Source of the DNA: Allobosea sp. OK403
GTDB taxonomy: Bacteria; Pseudomonadota; Alphaproteobacteria; Rhizobiales; Beijerinckiaceae
Length of the DNA: 64,000 bases
Assembly: GCF_900113835.1 (NCBI RefSeq)
Contig: NZ_FOQV01000003.1
Coordinates: 930,001 to 994,000, forward strand
Reading direction: 5' to 3'
In this document: positions 27,719 to 35,508 of the stretch, piece after piece
Layout of the letters: each line of letters starts with the position of its first letter
How positions within the stretch are numbered: the first letter of the stretch is position 1
Notes under the pieces: generated by a model
What the model was told of the DNA's origin: nothing
Databases searched by the model: none
Seen by the model: only the letters and a program-made list of their open reading frames with translations
Position numbers and translations under genes: made by a program

Positions 27719-29260
27719 TCAAGTATCCCGTCCGGCAACGGCGGCGAAGAGCTGACCGGGCCCCTCGACCTCGACCAGGCGCCGGTTCTCGATCAGCCAA
27801 AAGCGATTGCCGACCGTCCGGGCGAAGCTGCGGTCATGCGAGACCAGCAGGCCGCTCGCCTCATGGCCCACCAATTGGCCCATCAACTCGGCCTCCAGCG
27901 CCTCCTGCCCCTCGATGTCGAGATGGTTGGTCGGTTCGTCCAGGAGGTAGAAGTTAGGATTGGCCAGGCGCAGGACCAGCATCATCAACCGCGCCTTCTG
28001 CCCGCCGGAGAGGCGGCCTATCGGGCTGTCCTGCATCTCGATGGTCAAGCCCGCGCCGGCCAGCAGGGAGCGGGCGCGCTGATCGCCGACATCGAAGCGC
28101 CGGCCAATCGCCGCCCCGGGCGTGTCGTCAGGCGCAAGCTCGGACAGGTTTTGATCGCTATAGCCGAGCGTCAGGGACGGCGTCGCCCTGATCGCCCCCG
28201 ACGCTCCTTGCGGTTCCACGATCGCGCGCCTGACCAGGCTAACGAGGCGCGATTTGCCGGTCCCGTTGGCTCCGAGCAGGACGATGCGATCGCCCTGGTT
28301 GATCCAGCGCTTGCCCGTTTTGAACAGCAGCGTTCCGTCGGGCGCCGCGATGGTCGCATCGTCGAGCGTAACCAGGACCTTGGCATGGGTGCCGCGATTG
28401 GCGAGCCTGATCGCACCCGCCGAGCGCTCGCGATGCGCGGGCAAGGCGGCATCCTCCAGGCGCTCGGCTCTCTCCTTGAGCTGCTTGGTCTTGACCACGA
28501 GGAGGTCGCTGCCGGAATTGATCCCGATATTCCTGAGCTTCGCGGCCTGCCGGCGCAATTGCTGGGCAGTCTTCAGGTCGCGCTGGAACCGGCGCTCCTC
28601 CGAGGCATCGGCCTCGTCGCGCGCCAGGCGCGCCCTCGTATAGGGCAAAGCGAAGACCAGGGAGCGCTCCGGGCGCAGGAACAGCGTCCGGTTGGTCGTC
28701 GCGTCCAGGAAGGCGCGGTCATGGCTCGAAATGACCACGGGCACCTCGCGCGGCAGGGCGTTGAGCCAGTCTTCCAGCTGTTTGATCCGGGCGAGATCGA
28801 GATGGTTGGTCGGCTCGTCCAGCAGCAGCAGATCGGGCTCGGTCACCCAGATGCGCGCGAGCATCGCCAGCCTCTGCCAGCCGCCGCTCAGGCGCGAGAG
28901 CGGGCGCTGGCGCAGCGGCTCGGGAACCTCGAGCGAGTCGAGCACCACATCGACGCGCCAGCTTTCGCTGTCGGCCTGCTCCGCCGGCAAGGCCTGGCGA
29001 ACGAGGTCATGGAAGGCTGTGTCCGCGAACCGAGCCGGGATATCCTGCTCGACATGCCCGACGCGCAAGCCGCGCGAGCGCGTGATCTCTCCGGCGCTGG
29101 GCTCGAACCCGCCTGTGAGACAGTGCAGGAGGGTCGACTTGCCCCGGCCATTGGCGGCGACGAGGCCGAGGCGGTCATTCGCCCCGATCGTCAGGTCCAG
29201 ATTTGAAAAGAGCGGCGTGCCCAAGGTGACGCCGAGATTCCTCAGATTGATCAATGCCAT
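27719..29260 (-). CDS. ABC-F family ATPase (ribosome-associated type)
   Basis: 513 residues, two ATP-binding cassettes in one chain and no membrane domain. Cassette 1: Walker A AANGRGKST, signature LSGGW, Walker B LLLLDEPTNHLDL. Cassette 2: Walker A GANGTGKSR (Arg instead of Ser/Thr at the last position), signature LSGGQKARL, Walker B LLDEPTNHLDIEG. The inter-domain linker is basic and helical. ABC-F proteins act on the ribosome in translation or antibiotic resistance. The unusual GKSR in cassette 2 may lower its nucleotide binding. Start at ATG 29260. Confidence 0.9.
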   Translation of the reverse strand: MALINLRNLGVTLGTPLFSNLDLTIGANDRLGLVAANGRGKSTLLHCLTGGFEPSAGEITRSRGLRVGHVEQDIPARFADTAFHDLVRQALPAEQADSESWRVDVVLDSLEVPEPLRQRPLSRLSGGWQRLAMLARIWVTEPDLLLLDEPTNHLDLARIKQLEDWLNALPREVPVVISSHDRAFLDATTNRTLFLRPERSLVFALPYTRARLARDEADASEERRFQRDLKTAQQLRRQAAKLRNIGINSGSDLLVVKTKQLKERAERLEDAALPAHRERSAGAIRLANRGTHAKVLVTLDDATIAAPDGTLLFKTGKRWINQGDRIVLLGANGTGKSRLVSLVRRAIVEPQGASGAIRATPSLTLGYSDQNLSELAPDDTPGAAIGRRFDVGDQRARSLLAGAGLTIEMQDSPIGRLSGGQKARLMMLVLRLANPNFYLLDEPTNHLDIEGQEALEAELMGQLVGHEASGLLVSHDRSFARTVGNRFWLIENRRLVEVEGPGQLFAAVAGRDT

Positions 29261-29620
29261 TGTCGTTGTCCGGTCTGCCCGAGCCATCGCCGGCATTCAC
29301 AGCAGGCAGCCTTGCTGCCGCGGGATGCGGGGCTGGGGGCCGCAGCCTCCCAAGCTCGACATGTTGTGAAGGGACGCGGGCCGCGAGCCATCGAAGGCTC
29401 AGCGCTGCGCTACCACGAAGGGCAGACCGGGAAGAGAACCGTGAAGCAATCGTCTCTGGTCAGCCCTGCAAACAGCTTTGCAGGGCGTTGACCGGGCCAC
29501 GCGTATGATGGTGACGAACAAACGTGATCACGCGGCCCTCCTTTCTCGACGAGTTGCGGGATAAACGTAACGCCGCGCGCGACGGCAAGCAATCCTCACC
29601 GCTTCGCACGTATTGTCCTG
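29261..29620. other. Intergenic region, no gene recognised
   Basis: 360 bp upstream of the ABC-F gene with no convincing coding frame. The only clear structure is a hairpin at 29463-29486. The ABC-F promoter should lie near 29261-29350, but no boxes are clear. Confidence 0.5.
29463..29486. other. Perfect 10-bp stem, 4-nt loop hairpin
   Basis: GCCCTGCAAA-CAGC-TTTGCAGGGC. No flanking T-run, so it is not a classical terminator; it could be a regulatory or protein-binding palindrome. Confidence 0.6.
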
Positions 29621-29752
29621 GCTCGGAACCACGCCGTCATCCTGGACAAGCCGCGCAGCGGCGCAGATCCGGGATCCATCGGAGGCCACTGAGCTTTACG
29701 ATGGATCCCGGGACGACCTTCGGTCGCCCAGGATGACGGCATGGTTCCGAGC
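29621..29752. repeat. Palindromic repeat, family 3 (GTCATCC type)
   Basis: 132 bp with 25-bp outer arms differing at one base (GCTCGGAACCACGCCGTCAT..., with its mate ending at 29752) and inner arms GGGATCCATCG / CGATGGATCCC. Related in sequence to 41550-41658. Confidence 0.85.
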
Positions 29753-29803
29753 ATAAACGGCGCATAGTTGGAGTGCGCAGCTTCATGATTGAAACCCGCC
29801 CCC

Positions 29804-30005
29804 TCAACCGGTCTTCCGGAACACCCGCAGCGTCTTGAAGCTCGCAACCTCGTCGACCTGCGCCGTCCTGGCCCAGTCGGCGATGATCGGCTCGGCCGAG
29901 GCGTAGGCGAAGGAGCCGGTGTAGAACAGGAGATAGCCGCCAATATCGGTCTGGGCGGTGAAGAGGTCGATCACCTCGCGGTCGGTCAGCGCGCCCCCCG
30001 GTCAC
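29804..30005 (-). pseudogene. Small gene with apparent frameshift at a G6 tract
   Basis: A near-ideal ribosome-binding site (AAGGAGG) lies 6 nt before GTG 30005. Translation from GTG reaches a run of six G (29992-29997) after two codons. With five G the frame would continue for 66 codons to the TGA at 29804-29806, with very high GC at third positions, which is strong evidence of a real gene (segments GGYLLFYTGSFAYASAEPII and FKTLRVFRKTG). With six G the frame is lost. I do not recognise the family. Either a disrupted gene, a phase-variable one or a sequencing error. Confidence 0.5.
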
Positions 30006-30015
30006 TCGGCCCCTC

Positions 30016-30032
30016 CTTAGAATCTCTCTAAG
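30016..30032. promoter_or_regulatory. Irr/ICE-like iron control box
   Basis: CTTAGAATCTCTCTAAG, matching the alphaproteobacterial iron control element (TTTAGAA-N3-TTCTAAA) with the left half exact over TTAGAA and one mismatch in the right-half core. It lies between the leftward small gene and rightward exbB, as expected for Irr control of iron or haem uptake functions. The AT-rich stretch at 30038-30060 probably holds the exbB promoter. Confidence 0.6.
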
Positions 30033-30246
30033 ATACTGATATTGAATATATATTTCGTATGCTGCATTGCATTCGAGCCATTGACTCGCCAACATCGCGC
30101 CTTAAAGACAAGCCTGTTCGCGACAGGCCGCCACGGCTCCCCGGCCAGCCAGATCGCCGAACCCGAGCAACCACCGCGGCGCGGGCCAGCGGCCGCCTGA
30201 CGGGAAGCCACCACAACCTCATTCGCCACCGGGCCGAGATGTGACC

Positions 30247-31038
30247 ATGACGCGCCAATCAACCACTGGACAGCGCCGGATGCTGCGCCTCGCAGCCGCT
30301 GTGACGTTCCTGTTCATTCCCGCTTTTGCCCATGCGCAGGCCTCGACCATGCCGCACGACCTCTCGCCCTGGTCGATGTTCATGGCCGCCGATATCGTCG
30401 TGAAATCGGTGATGGTGGGCTTGGCCTTCGCCTCGGTCGTGACCTGGACGATCGGGCTCGCCAAGGCGCTTGAATTGAGCGCCGCCAAGCGCCGGCTGCG
30501 GCAGGCGACCCGGATCCTGGCAAAGCAGACCGCCCTCAGTGAGGCTTCGCTGGCGCTCGGCGAGACGCAAAGGCTCGGCCGCAAGCTGATTGACGCAGGG
30601 GTGGAGGAGATGCAGGCCTCCAAGCAGGCCTATGACAAGGACGGCATCAAGGAGCGCGTCGTCTCGCGGTTGCACCGGATCGAGCTCGCCGCCAGCCGCG
30701 AGATCGCGCGCGGCACGGGCTGGCTGGCGACGATCGGCTCGACTGCGCCCTTCGTCGGCCTGTTCGGCACCGTCTGGGGCATCATGAATTCGTTCATCGG
30801 TATCTCCAAGGCGCAGACCACAAACCTCGCCGTGGTCGCTCCGGGCATCGCCGAGGCGCTGCTCGCCACCGCGATCGGCCTCGTCGCCGCCATTCCCGCC
30901 GTGATCATCTACAACCTGTTCAGCCGCGGTATCGCCGGCTACCGCGCCGAGGTCGGCGACGCCGCCGCGACCGTGGCCCGGCTGGTCTCACGCGATCTCG
31001 ACCGCGGCCGTAGCGCGCTGCAGCGCGCGGCGGAGTGA
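30247..31038 (+). CDS. exbB: TonB-system energy transducer ExbB
   Basis: 263 residues. Signal-like N-terminus (about 10-28, ending AHAQA), then three membrane helices of the MotA/TolQ/ExbB family: about 43-65, 155-180 (GWLATIGSTAPFVGLFGTVW, the conserved family motif) and 200-225 (LLATAIGLVAAIPAVIIYN). With ExbD it uses the proton gradient to energise TonB-dependent receptors. ATG 30247 was chosen; a GTG two codons upstream is in frame. Iron control is likely from the ICE-like box about 215 bp upstream. Confidence 0.93.
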   Translation: MTRQSTTGQRRMLRLAAAVTFLFIPAFAHAQASTMPHDLSPWSMFMAADIVVKSVMVGLAFASVVTWTIGLAKALELSAAKRRLRQATRILAKQTALSEASLALGETQRLGRKLIDAGVEEMQASKQAYDKDGIKERVVSRLHRIELAASREIARGTGWLATIGSTAPFVGLFGTVWGIMNSFIGISKAQTTNLAVVAPGIAEALLATAIGLVAAIPAVIIYNLFSRGIAGYRAEVGDAAATVARLVSRDLDRGRSALQRAAE

Positions 31039-31042
31039 GGCC

Positions 31043-31537
31043 ATGGCCGGCGGCATCAATGCGAATGGCGGCTTCGGCGACGACGACCTGCCCGAGGCCA
31101 GCGAGATCAACGTCACGCCGTTCATCGACGTGATCCTGGTGCTGCTGATCATCTTCATGGTCGCAGCCCCGCTCTCCACCGTCGATGCGCCAGTCGAGCT
31201 TCCGGTCTCGACCGCCAAGCCTCAGCCGCGCCCGGAGAAGCCAGTCTTCCTGACGCTGAAAGCCGATCTCGCGATGGTGCTGGGCGAACAGCCAGTCGCC
31301 ACCGAGCAGCTCGCCCAGGCGCTCGACGCCCAGACCAAATCCGACCGCGAGCAGCGCATCTTCGTGCGCGCCGACCAGTCGGTCTCCTATGGCGAGGTCG
31401 TGAAGCTGATGAACACGCTGCGTGCGGCAGGCTATCTCAAGATCGCGCTGGTCGGGCTCGAAGGTCCGAGCTCGCCCACGCCGGCTGCCAGTGAGATCCC
31501 CGCGGCCCCGGCTTCGCCGGCCGGCCCGCAGCCGTAA
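31043..31537 (+). CDS. exbD: TonB-system transport protein ExbD
   Basis: 164 residues. Short cytoplasmic N-terminus, a single membrane helix with INVTPFIDVILVLLIIFMVA (the conserved Asp in FIDV), then a periplasmic domain (about 60-150) and a Pro/Ala-rich tail. Follows exbB by 4 bp. No tonB gene follows; the next 375 bp hold palindromes only, so TonB must be encoded elsewhere. Confidence 0.93.
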   Translation: MAGGINANGGFGDDDLPEASEINVTPFIDVILVLLIIFMVAAPLSTVDAPVELPVSTAKPQPRPEKPVFLTLKADLAMVLGEQPVATEQLAQALDAQTKSDREQRIFVRADQSVSYGEVVKLMNTLRAAGYLKIALVGLEGPSSPTPAASEIPAAPASPAGPQP

Positions 31538-31544
31538 GAGACCC

Positions 31545-31579
31545 AACGCCGCGTGGGGCTGCGGCGTTGTTCCGGAACA
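31545..31579. terminator. Stem-loop plus palindrome after exbD
   Basis: AACGCCGC, 8-nt loop, GCGGCGTT (31545-31568), then the perfect palindrome TGTTCCGGAACA (31568-31579). Position right after exbD suggests a terminator, though no T-run follows. Confidence 0.5.
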
Positions 31580-31632
31580 GCCGTCCGCACCCGAGAACGC
31601 AGTCCGGACCGGACTCTGCGGCGGTCTCGGCC

Positions 31633-31684
31633 AGAGCAGGATGCGAAAAAGTGGACACCGGTTTTTCGCATTGATCCTGCTCTA
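31633..31684. repeat. Palindromic repeat, family 2 (AGAGCAGGAT), copy A
   Basis: 52 bp: outer arms AGAGCAGGAT / ATCCTGCTCT, inner arms TGCGAAAAA / TTTTTCGCA. Same family as 52346-52397. The remainder, 31685-31912, shows nothing but the ribosome-binding region of the next gene. Confidence 0.85.
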
Positions 31685-31912
31685 ACTTTTAGTTGAGAAG
31701 CCGCTGCCTGCCCTGCTTCCCGAAAGGTGATCTGCATGGCCCGCGCCCCGGCCCCGTCTTTGCGTGCATGGCGGCGGCGAGCCAGCTAGGCCATGCTTAG
31801 CGGGCATGACCGAAGCCGCAGTTGCGGCGAACGGCTCAGCGTGATGCAGCAGACGCATGAGCGTGAGGGCGCAGATCCTCATGCCCGATGTGTGAGAGGG
31901 GAGGATCGCCCG

Positions 31913-32227
31913 ATGATCTATGAAGAGCGCGATTATCGCATCAAGGCCGGCAAGCTTGGCGAATTCGTCAAGATCTATGGCGAGCACGGCCTGCCGCTGC
32001 AGAAAGAGCATCTGGGCAATTTCATCGCCTATTTCACCACCGAGATCGGCGAGCTGAACCATGTCGTCGCGCTCTGGAGCTACCAGGGCCTCGACGAGCG
32101 CACGGCCAAACGCAAGACGATGCTGGCCGATCCGCGCTGGCAGGACTACCTCAAGCGTGTCGATGGGCTGATCGACATCCAGAACACGCGCATCCTCACC
32201 CCTGTTTCCTATTCGCCACTGCAATGA
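31913..32227 (+). CDS. NIPSNAP family protein
   Basis: 104 residues, a ferredoxin-like dimeric alpha-beta barrel of the NIPSNAP type (IYEERDYRIKAGKLGEFVK and FTTEIGELNHVVALWSYQ). Small NIPSNAP proteins are common in alphaproteobacterial catabolic operons; biochemical role not firmly known. ATG 31913 has GAGGAT upstream; the frame is open to 31793 but without a good start. Stop overlaps the next start by ATGA. Confidence 0.85.
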   Translation: MIYEERDYRIKAGKLGEFVKIYGEHGLPLQKEHLGNFIAYFTTEIGELNHVVALWSYQGLDERTAKRKTMLADPRWQDYLKRVDGLIDIQNTRILTPVSYSPLQ

Positions 32228-33051
32228 GCACCGCATCGCAATCCGGTATGGCCGGACATTTCACCGCCGAAACGCCCGACGGCGCCGTGCTGCACGTGAC
32301 CAGCGAGGGCCAGGGCCCGACGCTGCTGCTCGTCAGCGGGCTCGGCGGCACAGCCGGCTTCTGGAAGAGCAATGCCGCGACGCTGGCGCGCTCCTTCCGC
32401 ATCATCCGCTTCGACCAGCGCGGCATCGGCGCGAGCACGCGCGGCACCGCCGCCTGCACCATCGACCAATTGGCGCAGGACTGCCTCAGCGTGCTCGATG
32501 CCGCCGGCGCCGATCGCACTGTCCTGCTCGGCCATTCGACCGGCGGCTGCATCGGCCAGGCGCTGGGCCGGCTCGCGCCCGAACGGCTCGACGGGCTGAT
32601 CCTGAGCGCGACCTGGCTCAAGCCCAGTCGCTACATGACCAGCCTGTTCGGCACCCGTCGCGCGATCCTCGACGAGAACCCGCATGCCTATGCCGCAACC
32701 GCTGCGCTGATGGCCTACCCGCCAGCCTGGATCGAGGCGAACTGGGGCACCTACGAGGCCGCCCTCGCCGCCGCCCCAGTGACGGCGCAGGCGCGGCAGG
32801 TCGTGCGCGAGCGCATCGACGCGCTGATGTCCTTCGACGGCTCGGGCAGCACCGCCTCGCTGATGATGCCGATCCTGGTCCTGGGCGCGCGCGACGACAT
32901 GATCGTGCCAGCCTTCCTGCAGGAGGAACTGGCCGCGGCGCTGCCTGGATCGCGCAAGACGATGCTCGACACGGGCGGGCATTTCTTCCCGGTCTCGCGG
33001 CCCGACGCCTTCACGGCGAATGTCGCGGAATGGATCGGCGAGCTCATATGA
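32224..33051 (+). CDS. Alpha/beta hydrolase (RutD-like)
   Basis: 275 residues. Catalytic nucleophile in GHSTGG, oxyanion region LVSGLGGTAGFW, acid in LVLGARDDMIVP and catalytic His in DTGGHFFP. This layout resembles the aminoacrylate hydrolase RutD and related carbon-carbon or amide hydrolases. Coupled by ATGA overlaps to both neighbours, so it works with the NIPSNAP protein and the aspartate dehydrogenase-like enzyme. Substrate unknown. Confidence 0.88.
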   Translation: MSTASQSGMAGHFTAETPDGAVLHVTSEGQGPTLLLVSGLGGTAGFWKSNAATLARSFRIIRFDQRGIGASTRGTAACTIDQLAQDCLSVLDAAGADRTVLLGHSTGGCIGQALGRLAPERLDGLILSATWLKPSRYMTSLFGTRRAILDENPHAYAATAALMAYPPAWIEANWGTYEAALAAAPVTAQARQVVRERIDALMSFDGSGSTASLMMPILVLGARDDMIVPAFLQEELAAALPGSRKTMLDTGGHFFPVSRPDAFTANVAEWIGELI

Positions 33052-33854
33052 AGCCGCGCCGCCTCGTCCTGATCGGCTTTGGCGCGATCGCCAGCGATCT
33101 CGCTGCGGCGCTACTCGACGCGCCGCAGCCGGGCTATGCGCTCGGTGTGCTGCTGAAGCCAGGATCGGCCTCGCGCCAGCGCCTGCCGCGGAGCTGTACC
33201 CCGCTCTCGGACCTCGCCGAGCTCGCCGCCTTCGCCCCCGACCTCGTCGTCGAGGCGGCGGGACATGAGGCGGTGCGCGGCAGCGTTCCGGGCTGTCTTG
33301 CGCTTGGCCTGCCCGTGCTGATCTCCTCGATCGGCGCCTTGCATGACGAGGCCTTGCTTGCGAGCCTCGTCGCCACGGCGCGCGAGCATGGCGGGCGCTT
33401 GCTGCTGCCCTCGGGCGCGCTCGGTGCGCTCGACTATGTCCGCGCGGTTCGGCACGCAGGCGAGCTCACGCTACGCTATGAATCGCGCAAGCCTCCCGCC
33501 GCCTGGAGCGCGGAACTCAAGGCGCTCGGCCATGATCCCGACAGGCTCGACGCCCCCGTGACCCTGTTCTCGGGCAATGCGCGCGAGGCGGCGGCCGCCT
33601 ATCCGCAAAACCTCAATGTCGCGGCCGCGCTGGCGCTGGCGGGGCCGGGCTTCGAGGCGACCGGCGTCGATGTGGTCTGCGACCCCGCCGCGACCGGCAA
33701 CACCCATGTCGTGACCGCGCGCAGCGAATTCGGCACGATGCATCTTGCCATCGCCAACCGGCCCTCGCCGAGCAATCCGAAATCCTCCTGGATCGTCGGC
33801 CGCTCGCTGCTGGCGGCGATCGAGCAGTTCTTCGCTCCCGTGATGATGCTGTGA
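33048..33854 (+). CDS. L-aspartate dehydrogenase-like NAD(P)-dependent enzyme (NadX family)
   Basis: 268 residues. N-terminal Rossmann fold with LIGFGAIASDLAA, then the NadX catalytic domain with PSGALGALDYVR, PQNLNVAAALALAG, DPAATGNTHVV and NRPSPSNPKSSW, which match aspartate dehydrogenase. The family catalyses aspartate to iminoaspartate/oxaloacetate plus ammonia; here, inside a catabolic block, it may act on a related amino acid. ATG 33048 overlaps the hydrolase stop. Confidence 0.85.
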   Translation: MKPRRLVLIGFGAIASDLAAALLDAPQPGYALGVLLKPGSASRQRLPRSCTPLSDLAELAAFAPDLVVEAAGHEAVRGSVPGCLALGLPVLISSIGALHDEALLASLVATAREHGGRLLLPSGALGALDYVRAVRHAGELTLRYESRKPPAAWSAELKALGHDPDRLDAPVTLFSGNAREAAAAYPQNLNVAAALALAGPGFEATGVDVVCDPAATGNTHVVTARSEFGTMHLAIANRPSPSNPKSSWIVGRSLLAAIEQFFAPVMML

Positions 33855-33917
33855 CGGCCATTCGCACCTGATATATAAATACGACGCAATCCCGTGACGA
33901 GACGAGGGACCGACAGG
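33855..33917. promoter_or_regulatory. Spacer with TGATATAT motif
   Basis: Contains CTGATATATAAATAC about 35-48 bp before the first SDR gene. A nearly identical motif precedes the second SDR gene (34675-34690). Confidence 0.35.
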
Positions 33918-34676
33918 ATGAAGCTTGCTGGCAGGATCGCGATCATCACCGGGGGCGGTTCCGGCATCGGCCACGAGGCGGCGAAGCTCTTCGCTGCAGA
34001 GGGTGCGGTCGTGATCGTCGCCGACCGTGACGGGGCTGCCGCGGAACGCGTCGCGGCCGAGATCACGAGCGATTCCGGCAAGGCGAGCGCACATACGATC
34101 GACGTCGGCAAGGAAGCCGAGATCAAGGCGATGATCGACAAGGTCGTCGCCGATCATGGCCGGCTCGACATCCTCGTCAACAATGCCGGCTTCGGATTTG
34201 CCGGCACGGTCGTCACCACATCGGAAGCGGACTGGGACGCGCTGATGGCGGTGAACGTCAAGGGCGTGTTCTTTGGCTGCAAGCATGCGATCCCGGTGAT
34301 GGAGAAGCAGGGTGGCGGCGTCATCGTCAACACGGCGTCTGCCGTCGCCAATGTCGGCATCACCGATCGCGCAGCCTATGTCGCCTCCAAGGGCGCGGTT
34401 GCCGCGCTGACGCGAGCGATGGCGATCGACCATGTCGCGGCCAAGATCCGGATCAACTGCGTCGCGCCAGGCACGATTGAATCGCCCTATTTCGCCAAGA
34501 TCCTGAGCGGACCCGACGGCGCCGAACTCCGACGCGGCCTCGAGCAGCGCCAGGCCATGGAGCGGCTGGGACAACCCGTCGAGATCGCCAGGGCGATGCT
34601 CTTTCTCGCCAGCGACGAGTCGTCGTTCTGCACGGGAACGACGCTGGTTGCCGATGGTGGTTGGACAGCGCGCTGA
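33918..34676 (+). CDS. Short-chain dehydrogenase/reductase (first)
   Basis: 252 residues, classical SDR: cofactor motif TGGGSGIGHEA (the GxxxGxG pattern), DVGKEAEIKAM (adenine pocket), NNAG, catalytic Ser in VNTASAVANVG, Tyr and Lys in YVASKGAVAALTRAMA, and the C-terminal GTTLVADGGWTAR. Reversible NAD(P)-dependent oxidation of an alcohol. Start at ATG 33918; an upstream GTG adds only a few residues. Confidence 0.92.
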   Translation: MKLAGRIAIITGGGSGIGHEAAKLFAAEGAVVIVADRDGAAAERVAAEITSDSGKASAHTIDVGKEAEIKAMIDKVVADHGRLDILVNNAGFGFAGTVVTTSEADWDALMAVNVKGVFFGCKHAIPVMEKQGGGVIVNTASAVANVGITDRAAYVASKGAVAALTRAMAIDHVAAKIRINCVAPGTIESPYFAKILSGPDGAELRRGLEQRQAMERLGQPVEIARAMLFLASDESSFCTGTTLVADGGWTAR

Positions 34677-34730
34677 TATATTATAAGGAGCGGCCCGCTC
34701 ACCAGACTCCGATCGACAGGATTCCCGCGC
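34677..34730. promoter_or_regulatory. Spacer with second TGATATAT motif
   Basis: CTGATATATTATAAGG begins at 34671 across the stop of the first SDR. It parallels CTGATATATAAATAC before the first SDR, so both genes may answer to the same regulator. Confidence 0.35.
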
Positions 34731-35501
34731 ATGTACGGACTTGAAGGACGCAAGGCGATCGTCACCGGCGCCGCTCATGGCATCGGCCGGGCCATCGCGG
34801 CGCGGCTGCTCGCCGAGGGCTGCGATGTCGGCATTCTGGATTTTGATCTCGCAGCCGCCCAGGCGACGGCTGAAAGCCTGCGCAAGGATGGCGGCAAGGT
34901 CGCGGTGGCAGCCGGCGACGTCTCGTCGAGCGGCCAAGTGAAGGCCGCCGTCGAGACGCTGCGCGCGGCGCTCGGCCCCATCGACATCCTGGTCAACAAT
35001 GCCGGCATCCTGAAGGTCGGCAAGCTGCTTGAGACCAGCGAGGCGGACTGGAAGGCGCATTTCTCGGTCAATGTCGACGGGCTGTTCCACATGACGCGCG
35101 CCGTCGCGCCCGAAATGGTCGGTAACCGCAAGGGCGCAATCGTCAACATCGCCTCCTGGATGGGAAAATCCGGCGTGGCTTCGTACAGCGCCTATTGCGC
35201 CTCGAAATTCGCGATCGTCGGCATCACCCAATCGCTCGCGACCGAACTCGGGGAGCACGGTGTGCGCGTCAACGCCGTCGGGCCGGGCTTGATTGTCGAC
35301 ACCAAGATGCGCGACGAATCCGAGATCAAGCGCAAGGCCGAGGGACTGCCCGACGCCTATGAGCGCGCGCAGGCGATCCCGCTGCGGCGGCCGGGCGTTC
35401 CCGACGACATCGCCAAGGCTGTCGCCTTCCTGTCCTCAGACGAAGCCGACTACATCACGGGCGAGACAATCAGCATCACCGGCGGCCTCTGGAACGACTG
35501 A
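34731..35501 (+). CDS. Short-chain dehydrogenase/reductase (second)
   Basis: 256 residues, SDR: TGAAHGIGRAI, LVNNAGILKVGKL, catalytic Ser/Tyr/Lys in NIASWMGKSGVASYSAYCAS and the following KFAI, and the C-terminal GETISITGGLWND. About 35-40% of positions look similar to the upstream SDR; they are paralogues with different substrates likely. Its 3' end faces the PhnD-like gene on the other strand, eight bases away. Confidence 0.92.
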   Translation: MYGLEGRKAIVTGAAHGIGRAIAARLLAEGCDVGILDFDLAAAQATAESLRKDGGKVAVAAGDVSSSGQVKAAVETLRAALGPIDILVNNAGILKVGKLLETSEADWKAHFSVNVDGLFHMTRAVAPEMVGNRKGAIVNIASWMGKSGVASYSAYCASKFAIVGITQSLATELGEHGVRVNAVGPGLIVDTKMRDESEIKRKAEGLPDAYERAQAIPLRRPGVPDDIAKAVAFLSSDEADYITGETISITGGLWND

Positions 35502-35508
35502 GCGCGCC

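Noticed and set aside
29261..31912. Insertion sequence or prophage remnant in the repeat-rich region
   Set aside because: No transposase, integrase or terminal duplication seen; the repeats are short non-coding palindromes.
33471..35258. 595-codon open frame antisense to the two SDR genes
   Set aside because: Shadow of strongly biased coding sequence; the plus strand has complete SDR motifs and ribosome-binding sites.
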